Of a stretch of 64,000 nucleotides of DNA, positions 54,644-63,200 are shown piece after piece. The notes under the pieces were generated by a model. The model searched no databases. It was not told the DNA's origin and saw only the letters and a list, made by a program, of their open reading frames with translations. Position numbers and translations under genes: made by a program. The stretch spans positions 1 to 64,000 of the forward strand of contig JBBSYC010000008.1 in NCBI GenBank assembly GCA_038045445.1, written 5' to 3'. This DNA comes from SICU01 sp038045445 (lineage in GTDB: Archaea > Nanobdellota > Nanobdellia > Pacearchaeales > GW2011-AR1). How positions within the stretch are numbered: the first letter of the stretch is position 1; each line of letters starts with the position of its first letter.

Positions 54644-54853
54644 TCATACCTCCGAGGACTCATGTCCCTTTCTTTTTAAAAAGCCTTCGTTATACATCCA
54701 TAGAGTCAATATCTTACTCACTACGTCTTGTTCGTTACTGCCTAAAACTCCTATGAGTCCTTGAATTATCTCTTGCTGGCTTGTGGTAATTGTTCCCCTT
54801 ACTACTGTTGTCTCGCTTCTTAAATAGTTACTTTTTTGTTCTTTTTTAGGCAT
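54644..54853 (-). CDS. Small ribbon-helix-helix-like regulator
   Basis: 69 residues. A basic start precedes a strand (TTVVRGTITTS), then two helices (QQEIIQGLIGVLG; NEQDVVSKILTLWMYNEGFL), the order of an RHH DNA-binding protein. No known subfamily is recognised. It is 4 nt upstream of the 959-residue surface protein and in one operon with it. A 15-bp inverted repeat spans its start codon, a likely self-control site. A TTTATATA box lies at about 54884-54891. Confidence 0.62.
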   Translation of the reverse strand: MPKKEQKSNYLRSETTVVRGTITTSQQEIIQGLIGVLGSNEQDVVSKILTLWMYNEGFLKRKGHESSEV

Positions 54854-54873
54854 TTTTTAGTAACTATTTAAGA
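54818..54873. promoter_or_regulatory. 15-bp perfect inverted repeat around the RHH-like gene start
   Basis: TCTTAAATAGTTACT (54818-54832) pairs fully with AGTAACTATTTAAGA (54859-54873), 26 nt apart. One arm is inside codons 7-12 of the RHH-like gene and the other covers the expected transcription start. It may be an operator or an mRNA hairpin that hides the start codon. Confidence 0.6.
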
Positions 54874-54969
54874 CCTAATTGATATATAAACCTTTTTGTT
54901 TGAATTTTGAGTTTAGAGAGATATTAAACACTCGAAAAATTACTGTGAACTGAAGAAATAAATAGTCTG

Positions 54970-57117
54970 GTGAAAAATAAGATTATGCTAATTAAGAAGA
55001 TTATGGTTGTGGTTTTAGCTATTTTATTTATTTGGTTTGTACACGCCCAAAATAATGTAAATACTGGGATTAATGTTACCTCTGAAAACTTTAGACCTGT
55101 TTTTTCAGGAACAATTCCCAATATCACTATCGCAATGGGTGCTAACGTTACTAATGCACTGGACTTAAATTCTTACTTCTTTGATAATGAAACTCTGACT
55201 TACTCCTATTCTGACGTGCAAAATATTAGTGTTTCTATAAATCAATCTGGAAACTCTTCAAACGTTTCATTTTATCCAGATTTTAACTTTGAGGGGCTTA
55301 GAAATATTACCTTTACGGCTAGTGATGGCTATTTATCTGAAGAGAGTAATAGAGTTTTCATAAATGTGACTAATGACTCTATTCCCCCATGGTGGAGTAA
55401 TCCTTCTAAAAGCAGAGCTACAATATATCAAAATGATTATGTTATTTTTTCTACTACTTGGACAGATAATTTGAGACTTAAAGAATCTATATTTTCAATA
55501 AGTGAGAATAATGAATGGGAGAATTATACTTCACAAACACTTACAGGAACTAATGCTACGTCTTATGAAGGAGTTCAGATAAGTGCGAGACCAGGTTCTC
55601 AAGTTTACTGGAGATTTTATGCAAAGGATAGTGCAGGTAATACTAATGTTACAAATACAGAAAGTTTTGTTGTTTCTTATCCTGATGAAAGTGGAGAATC
55701 AAATTCGTCAAATGGTTCAAGTAATTCAAATTCGAAAGGAGACATTAACATTAAAAAAGCACAGGAGCTTTATACTTTTGAGATTGACCCTGAAGTTTCA
55801 TCTTTTAAAATGGAAACTAAACAGGGAAATACTGAAACAATAATTTTGAAATTTACTAATACGGGTAATCAGATACTTAATTTTAATATAACTATTTTGG
55901 GGCTTGAAGTTTTCGAGATAAGCATGAGTGAATCTGCATTTGAACTTCTTCCAGGAGAATCTAAAACAGTAGTAATAGAAATTAAAGTAGATAGATTTAT
56001 GACTCCCGATATTTATTTTGGAAGCATATTTGTTAGAGTAAATCAAAGAACTATTACCATTCCAGTTTCAATAATAGTTAATCCTTCAATAAGCGAATAT
56101 AACTTATCGCTACAAATCCCGGAAGATTACCAGTTCATAAAACAAGGAAAAGAGGCTTATGCAAATATAACTCTTGAGAGTCTAAAAGATATCTTAGCCA
56201 CTTCTGGAACAATTTATTATGCAATTAGAGATTTGAGTGGAAACGTAATAGACTCTAATCAAGAAGATTTTTCATTTCAATCTCAAAAAATCGAGTTTTA
56301 TAAAAAGTTGAGGTCTACTGATGAAACTAAACCTGGAGAGTACATATTTTATGCAAGGGCTACTATTGAAGGCGAAAGCATTCTTGCGGCAGATACGCTC
56401 ATTATAGGTCAAAGATTTATTCTTGGAGCATTCATTAAATCTAATTTGGTTATTCTGATAATAATCTTATTGATATTGTCTTCAATTATATTTTATGTGA
56501 GATATATGAAAAATATGAAGAGGTTGCGATTACTCAATCTTTATGTGGTTATACAAGATATGAAATCTCTGCTTAAAGAAGGAAAAATTGACTTAGCAAT
56601 TCAGCAGTTTATCAGAGTTAAACAGATATATGGAGAAACCATAAGTTATACTGGTTCTAATAAAGAAGAGTTAATAAAAAACATGAATGAATTAATTAAA
56701 AGGATAGAAACTCTTAAATCTGAAAATCCCTCTTCTACTCAGAGTAATCCTCAAAATAATGATACTCTGGACAAGAGCCCAAATACTAATGAAAAAAAAG
56801 CAGAGGATAAAGATATGGCTGTTTTGAAGAACGAACCTGCTAAAGACAATAACATTTCACTACCTGCAGAAAATATAAAAATTGATTCGGGTGTTCAATT
56901 TAATGTTGGGGTTGCTAAAGAGAGTTCCTCTAATAAGCCTAACTCTGAAGATTTGGATGCTCTAAGTGTTCCACACACTAAAGTGCGTGGTTTCCAAACA
57001 CTTCGACATGAGAAAATTTCAAAGAAAAAAGAAACGCCAAGTAATTTTATTTCTAAGGGGGTTAAAAATAAAAATGAAATCGAAAACAAGAATAATAAAA
57101 AGAAAAAAGACAAATAA
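54970..57117 (+). CDS. Single-pass exported protein with cytoplasmic tail
   Basis: 715 residues from a GTG at 54970; an ATG at 54985 is an alternative that keeps the signal. It has a signal peptide (IMVVVLAILFIWFVHA), a cadherin-like/Ig domain (SYFFDNETLTYSYSD), a second Ig-like domain, and a NEW3-like domain (~285-375). A membrane helix lies at ~492-512 (LVILIIILLILSSIIFYV), followed by a helical cytoplasmic part (SLLKEGKIDLAIQQFIRVKQIYGE) and a disordered tail. Hairpin unit 3 lies within the tail coding region and gives the peptide VPHTKVRGFQTLRHE. Divergent to the RHH-like gene. Confidence 0.7.
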   Translation: MKNKIMLIKKIMVVVLAILFIWFVHAQNNVNTGINVTSENFRPVFSGTIPNITIAMGANVTNALDLNSYFFDNETLTYSYSDVQNISVSINQSGNSSNVSFYPDFNFEGLRNITFTASDGYLSEESNRVFINVTNDSIPPWWSNPSKSRATIYQNDYVIFSTTWTDNLRLKESIFSISENNEWENYTSQTLTGTNATSYEGVQISARPGSQVYWRFYAKDSAGNTNVTNTESFVVSYPDESGESNSSNGSSNSNSKGDINIKKAQELYTFEIDPEVSSFKMETKQGNTETIILKFTNTGNQILNFNITILGLEVFEISMSESAFELLPGESKTVVIEIKVDRFMTPDIYFGSIFVRVNQRTITIPVSIIVNPSISEYNLSLQIPEDYQFIKQGKEAYANITLESLKDILATSGTIYYAIRDLSGNVIDSNQEDFSFQSQKIEFYKKLRSTDETKPGEYIFYARATIEGESILAADTLIIGQRFILGAFIKSNLVILIIILLILSSIIFYVRYMKNMKRLRLLNLYVVIQDMKSLLKEGKIDLAIQQFIRVKQIYGETISYTGSNKEELIKNMNELIKRIETLKSENPSSTQSNPQNNDTLDKSPNTNEKKAEDKDMAVLKNEPAKDNNISLPAENIKIDSGVQFNVGVAKESSSNKPNSEDLDALSVPHTKVRGFQTLRHEKISKKKETPSNFISKGVKNKNEIENKNNKKKKDK
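56961..57006 (+). repeat. Hairpin element, unit 3, inside a coding sequence
   Basis: The core CCACACACTAAAGTGCGTGG (56971-56990) is identical to that of unit 2. The outer stem is TCTAAGTGTT (56961-56970) with AACACTTCGA (56997-57006), 9 of 10 pairs. CATGAGAAAATTT follows, as in unit 2. Confidence 0.8.
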
Positions 57118-57631
57118 AAATCCGTTAAAAGAGGATTTTTCTAATAGTAAAAAAATTGTTCATCCCTCCCGTTCTTCAAAAATTATTTCGACCGAAACTA
57201 AATTAAGAGGTCTACAAGATGATGTTGATTTAAATTCAGATAAACTTAAAGAAATTATAAAGATAGGAGATTTACAAGAGATACATACAACTATTGATTT
57301 GATTACTGAAAAACAATATCACCAATTAGCAGAACATTATAAAAAAACAGTTTTAGAAAATAATGGGCTGAAAATAATGTTTTCCCAATCAGCGGATAAG
57401 CAACAAGCTCTTCTTTGGTTAAAGAGAGAACTTGTTTCCGATTTAAATGAGAAATATGAGGCCTTAAAGAAAAAAATAAGCGATAAAAGAAAAAGTGGTT
57501 CAGATGTTTATATTGCATGGATTATTTCTATGAGAATCCCATTGAAAATAAAGATGTATTCAACTACACTTGAAAAAAGAGATTTATATAAAATAAAACA
57601 ATTATTTGGTGAAGTTGAAAAAAATTTATAA
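57074..57631 (+). CDS. Soluble helical protein, function unknown
   Basis: 185 residues from the ATG at 57074, which overlaps the 3' end of the upstream gene by 44 nt; earlier starts at 57008 or 56966 fall in or near the hairpin element and are less likely. It has a Lys-rich start, then charged helices (DLQEIHTTIDLITEKQYHQLAEHYK; ALLWLKRELVSDLNEKYEALKKKI). No family recognised. Its link with the membrane protein before it suggests a cytoplasmic partner. Confidence 0.58.
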   Translation: MKSKTRIIKRKKTNKNPLKEDFSNSKKIVHPSRSSKIISTETKLRGLQDDVDLNSDKLKEIIKIGDLQEIHTTIDLITEKQYHQLAEHYKKTVLENNGLKIMFSQSADKQQALLWLKRELVSDLNEKYEALKKKISDKRKSGSDVYIAWIISMRIPLKIKMYSTTLEKRDLYKIKQLFGEVEKNL

Positions 57632-57650
57632 ATTTTTGATAATCTCTCGT

Positions 57651-59333
57651 TTACCAATAATCTTTCTTTTTACGCCTTCTGAATAGAAGTAGAACTAAAA
57701 TTAGACAGATTATAATTGCAATTATCAAGATTATAGTCGTTGGAGATATAATTTGTATTTTAAGAGGGAATTTGCCTTGAAGAATGTTTACTAGACTGTC
57801 AGACCTCTGACCATAGTAAGCAGTTAAATCTACGATTGCATTCTTGTCTAAATCTGAATCATCCATTTCTTGTTCTATAATAACCAAACCTTTTTTTTCA
57901 GATTTTAGTTGAATATTCCCTTCCGAACCTAAAGTTGTTCTTCTCCCATCAATTAGCATATCTGAAAGCTCTGCATCTACCCAACAAGTTGCTTTCTCGA
58001 GATTTTTTATTTTAATTATGAATGAGTCTTTTGGTTTACTATATATTAAACTCCTAATCTCTATGTTGCAATCATCAATTGAGTCTATTTGTTCTATTTG
58101 AATTCTTGTTTCAAGAATTTTCTCTAATGCCGAGGGAGTCTCACCATAGACTGCAAATATATCCAATGAAAGGTCTTCACCAATCAGATTAATTCCGGGG
58201 TAAATTACGGTTTTATAGTCTCCTGGTGAGATAAATACTGATTCTGTGTCTCCAAATCTGCTACCTTCACCATTTTCATCAATAGGAGTTATTGTCCCTT
58301 TAAAATAAACAGGGACATTTGAATCACTCTTATATGTTAATTCTATTTGGGAACTTGCACGATTGTATTTTGCCGAATGAATAGTTAGTTTCATTACAGG
58401 AGTTGGAAGATAAAATAAATCAAGTCCCTCTACGGCAGCTATTGGTCCACTGGCACTTCTTGCCCCTTGTGCAAACTTAACTATTACACTTATTCCTGTG
58501 CTTCTTCTTATGTTTGTTGCTGCACCTACCAAATCAGAACCAACCAAAACTCCTACAGAAAAATCAGAGCTCTGTAGATATTTCTGTATTTGCTCTGGAA
58601 CATTATCTTTACCAGTGAACATTATGGGGTCAAAACCGCTCATTAATCCTTTCTCTATAAATTCTCCGTTTGTAAATGCTAATTGTTCTGTTGGAAAGAT
58701 TTTAATGTATTTTTTAACTATCTCTATATTATCTTCAAATCTATCTCCCGTATCTATTATTTCTGGATTGTATGCCGATAGCTCATCTTTGACTTCTCTA
58801 TCTACTGGGCCATAAATTATAAGGTTTTCAACATTTATATCTTCAAGGATAGAACTTATTGAGGCAATATTAGAGGAGTCTGCAAAAAATACCCAAGATT
58901 TTGACTTGACTGCGTATGGAGCTACTGCAATGGCGGATTGTCCATAGGTGCTTCCAACAACGATGAAATTATTTATACCTTCTAACTCTCGAATCAAATA
59001 TTCATTAGCCGAGTCAACTGAAATCTCCCTTTCTACCTTAAATCCTCTCGCTTCTAAATCTTTTTCATATGAAATTACTTGGGGTCTTCTGTCTGAACTT
59101 ATTATTCGGATAGCGTTTTGTTTGTTTAGACCGTTCATTAAAAGGGGTCCATGCCTGACACTTACGAGAAACTGTGTATCTACGCCGATTAAGTTGCCAT
59201 AATGAACTATAGAATAAACATCTCTCCAATCTTCAGAATTTGAAATCACTTGTTCAAATGGATTTTCTTGAGCCGAAACCAGATGAATTAATAAAAATGA
59301 AATTGTGGCTAATAAAAAAAAATACTTTTTCAT
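57651..59333 (-). CDS. Exported protein with cell-wall-binding-repeat-2-like region and C-terminal anchor
   Basis: 560 residues from the ATG at 59333 (a TTG at 59339 is also in frame). It has a signal peptide (FLLATISFLLIHLVSA), then repeats resembling CW_binding_2 (PF04122): FIVVGSTYGQSAIAVAPYA, ENLIIYGPVDREV, VGVLVGSDLVGAATNIRR. Beta domains follow, with a membrane helix at the end (IILIIAIIICLILVLLLF) and a basic RRRKKK tail. Probably surface-exposed and membrane-held. Confidence 0.7.
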   Translation of the reverse strand: MKKYFFLLATISFLLIHLVSAQENPFEQVISNSEDWRDVYSIVHYGNLIGVDTQFLVSVRHGPLLMNGLNKQNAIRIISSDRRPQVISYEKDLEARGFKVEREISVDSANEYLIRELEGINNFIVVGSTYGQSAIAVAPYAVKSKSWVFFADSSNIASISSILEDINVENLIIYGPVDREVKDELSAYNPEIIDTGDRFEDNIEIVKKYIKIFPTEQLAFTNGEFIEKGLMSGFDPIMFTGKDNVPEQIQKYLQSSDFSVGVLVGSDLVGAATNIRRSTGISVIVKFAQGARSASGPIAAVEGLDLFYLPTPVMKLTIHSAKYNRASSQIELTYKSDSNVPVYFKGTITPIDENGEGSRFGDTESVFISPGDYKTVIYPGINLIGEDLSLDIFAVYGETPSALEKILETRIQIEQIDSIDDCNIEIRSLIYSKPKDSFIIKIKNLEKATCWVDAELSDMLIDGRRTTLGSEGNIQLKSEKKGLVIIEQEMDDSDLDKNAIVDLTAYYGQRSDSLVNILQGKFPLKIQIISPTTIILIIAIIICLILVLLLFRRRKKKDYW

Positions 59334-59461
59334 GACCAAAATACCATTACTGACTATATAAATATTTATTTGGGATTAAGCGAATTGATTGTTTAAGCTT
59401 TAAGTTCTGTTGACTTGATTGAAAGCAATGTCTATAAATAGTTTAACATTGAAATAAGAGT

Positions 59462-60265
59462 ATGAGGCTATCTCAACTTTTGCTTAATCCCAACAAAGCA
59501 GAACGCCATCCTGCTGAAATGATTCTTGTGGGATTTTTTTATGCTTCTCTATCCCTTGTCTGTAGCAATTGGCTTTTTCCAGAATATTCTTCAATAACTG
59601 CTGTTTTTCTTACAACTATCTCTTGCCTTTATATAATACAAGGTGCAATACTAATTGAAGAAGAAAGAGAGGGTAAATTTGAAAGTGAAAAAAGTCTTCT
59701 GAAGCATCATTCTGGAGTAATTGCTTTAATTTTTTATTTATTTGTGGGTTTTTTTCTTGCATTTTTGTTCTGGAATATTATTCTTCCAGAAAGTTTAAGC
59801 ACTAACTTATTCGAAGCACAAAAAAATGAGGTTGAAAACATTCAAAGAATTACTGGAAGAAGTGTTGCTTTTGGAGATTTTGCTACCATTTTTATAAATA
59901 ATCTCAAAGTAATGGGGATATCTGTTCTTTTTGCAGTATTCTATGGTTCTGGAGCAGTATTTATTCTTGCATGGAATGCAAGTGTCATAGGCTTTGTTAT
60001 TGGAGAAATAATAAAAAACACTACTGGAATTTCTGCTCTACCTATTCTTTTATTCAAGTATGCTATACACGGTATTCCTGAAATGGTTGCCTACTTTGTG
60101 GCTGCTCTTGCAGGAGGGATACTTTTTGTTACAATAATAAGAGGAGATTATTCTAAAGATAGAATAATTAGAACCTGCATTGATTTTAGTGTCCTTATAT
60201 TTATATCAATAGTGCTTCTGGGAATTGCAGGAATTGTAGAATCTTACTTTTCGTCAGCTATTTAG
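59462..60265 (+). CDS. SpoIIM/DUF95 family membrane protein
   Basis: 267 residues with five or six membrane helices. NPNKAERHPAEMILVGFFYA at the start and FGDFATIFINNLKVMGISVLFAVFYG and KYAIHGIPEMVAYFVAALAGG later match the SpoIIM/DUF95 family. In Bacillus, SpoIIM is part of the peptidoglycan-degrading complex in engulfment; in archaea its role is unknown but likely tied to the envelope. It ends in TAG, overlapping the convergent giant gene by 4 nt. Confidence 0.85.
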   Translation: MRLSQLLLNPNKAERHPAEMILVGFFYASLSLVCSNWLFPEYSSITAVFLTTISCLYIIQGAILIEEEREGKFESEKSLLKHHSGVIALIFYLFVGFFLAFLFWNIILPESLSTNLFEAQKNEVENIQRITGRSVAFGDFATIFINNLKVMGISVLFAVFYGSGAVFILAWNASVIGFVIGEIIKNTTGISALPILLFKYAIHGIPEMVAYFVAALAGGILFVTIIRGDYSKDRIIRTCIDFSVLIFISIVLLGIAGIVESYFSSAI

Positions 60266-63200
60266 ACTTGAGACCAATTTACTGTTCTGTTAACTGAAAC
60301 CTCATACCCTCTTTCCATGTGAATGGTGAAATTTGTTCCTAAATATGGTGGACCTATTGGAAGAGGATTTTTTATGAATCCTTGCGAAGTTTGAAGTTCT
60401 GAATTCCACCATGAAACCGCATCCGCACCAGAAATATTTATTAGTAGATTGGAAGCTACTCTAAGAGATGTGTTTGCAGTCAGTGCAATCCAATTAATTC
60501 CTGAGCTTGAAGCATTTTTAATAAGTGTAAGATTTGTAGGCTGGCGAACTATTCCTACAAGACTCCAATTCATTGCTGAAGGAGCTGAACTGTTAACGAA
60601 GATTGAGTAAGCTACCCCATTAGATATTGAAAAGTCACAATTTGTTTCTGTGCATTCTGGGAATTGAGGGCACGAAAATTTATTACAAGTTATTTTACGT
60701 TGAATCGTTGAGTTTAACAAAACTACGCTGGTGATATTTGGAATATTGTATAATGTGTTATTTGCTGTATCTATTCTTGAAGAATTTGTTGGAAATGCTA
60801 CTAAATTCTTAGTATTTGTCGTATGCCTTATTGTATAAACATGTGCTCCAAAGTATTGTGAGCTTGCATTTTCCCCTGCTGGATTTACCGCAGTAACTAA
60901 ATAGAATTTTCGCGTGTTATTTGCAAAATTGCTATCTGTGTAATTAGTGGATGTATTATCCGTAACTAAATTTAATTGAGTAAAATTTGTTCCTGCATAG
61001 ACTTTATAACTTAAAGAGTGGTTTGAAGAGTTCCAGATTAAGGTTATATTTCCTCTTCCATCTTCTGATGTCTGAGTTACATTGTAGATTATAGGAGATT
61101 CTGGATAAATGAAAGTTGAAAATGAATGATTTGTTGAATTGAATCCTAATGTTCCAAAGTAATCATAACAATAAACATTCCATGAATAGAATCCATCTCC
61201 TTGAGTTGTTATTGATGAAAAGTTGAGCTGTGTTTCTTTTTGAGGATTTAAAATTGTCTGATTAATTACCCACAAACCTGACCAGTTACCATATAGTGAG
61301 CAGTTTACTAATGGGGAAGAGTCATTTACGGTGAAATTAAATTGAGAGACTTGATAATTTGTTATATTTAGATATGATGAAGGATACAAGAAGTCGACAG
61401 TAGGACTTATTCTATTAAGCTCTTCTGTTCTTGTTTCTGTTTTATTTAAGTTTGATACCAAATCATTTATAGTGATATTATAATAATAAATTGCTGCTGA
61501 AAGATTTGTCCAGTTTATAGTAGTTATTAAAGAGTCATAAGTTGTCCTATTCACAAGAGTCATGCCTGCAGTATTGTTGTAAAGCTCATAGGTTATGTTT
61601 GCAAAGTTTGATTCTGTTACGCTGACATTTACAAATATCCAGTCTCTTTCAAATACTGAATTGTTAGATTCTGTTCCATCTGAAAACGAAATTAGAGGGT
61701 TTGTAGAATCTATTGTTGTTGTAAACAATGTTGTGCGTGAATTTTCCCATATATCTTCACACGTTATTGAAACATTGTATTGATTATCTAATATGCTTGT
61801 ATTTGTGTGTTCAAACAGCCTTGAACTTAAAGAATTGAGTTGTATGGAATCTTCTGAATTTAGACTATAAGAACAAACCGTTGAATCTTCTAAAGAGGTT
61901 ATGTTAAACAATATTGAAGTTGAATTGTGATATCTTGCAGGGGAATTTAATCTGATTTCTGGGCCATTAGTATCGTAATTAAAATTAAAATCAAAGGATT
62001 GAAATCCTGCGCTGGATATTGTCGTTTCTAAAGCCGTTCCTCCATCTGGCTGAATCCATGCATTTGTATTTGCATCGTATGTTTTTGCCCATAAGTCATC
62101 TAAGTCATCTCGCACAATTACTAAAGTCTTATTTTGATCAAGATAACTTTTTGATAAAATATTTTGTTCTTCATCTGAAAAGGCTGTTAATCCTGAAGCA
62201 TCGAGTCCTGTGGCTCCTCCTTCCCATGCATTAGTACTTATATTAAATCTAAAGTAGTCCATATTTAAACTGACGGCATTATCTGAATATATTGCGAGTC
62301 CGTAGTCGCTTGTTCCAGACCATGCAGGGGCCAATAGTTGGGCTGGAGAGACATCTGGATAGATATCTATTTCATTACCTGAAAGCGCAAGTGTTTGGGT
62401 TCCACTCCAAACTATAGATTCCATATCTTCTAAACCTATATCATGCATAGAGAGAATTATATGGTCGCTGTTTGGTCTTGCATTTATAACTATTTCTTCC
62501 GATTCTTCCAAAAGATTGGTAGTTCTAACTGTTGTATATGAACAGCTACCGTCTTCTTTAGTTGTATAATCTATTTCAGTTATTCCATTTACTGAACTTG
62601 CTACAAAAAGCGCTCCGGATGATTGTTCATATGCTAAATCTGCATGTTGATAAACCTCTGGGGTTAGGAGTGTTGATGGAAGTGAAGATGGCTGACACCC
62701 CCACTCCGTCCCGTTCCAAATAATTATATTTAGGGCACTTGTATTTGACATAATCATTGCTATTTCTTCTTTGAATGGATGAGGTTGTAATTTGACATAA
62801 CTTACTACGCCTGCTCCTATGAGTGTTTGAGGAATTCCTTGGATATTACTGAAGGATGTTCCGTTCCAAATAGTGTATGCTGGAGTAGAGTTTCCTTGTG
62901 AAAAAACCACTAATGCTTCGGTACCTTTAGACTCATAAGCTACATCAACTTTTAATCTGTTGATTATTGTTGAAGTGGAAGTCAATTCCCAAGTTGAACC
63001 ACAAGCAGTTCCATTGTGCCAACAATTTACTCCATTGAGACTGCTGTTCACTTGAACATTGATATCATCCAATGCATCTGCTGTTACTAAAATATTCTCA
63101 TCTCTTGTGGGACTTGAGCGAGATCTTATCCACTCCAGAGTTCCTCCGATAGTTGAAGCGTTCAATTCAGAGCCAAATCCTGTTCCGTTCCATACCCTAT

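Noticed and set aside
6103..60265. Global reassignment of TAG as a sense codon
   Set aside because: TAG is the natural end of several convincing genes (CgeB-like at 6103, CARDB-like at 32349, giant at 38132, 959-residue protein at 51760, SpoIIM at 60265). The two in-frame TAGs are therefore local events or readthrough.
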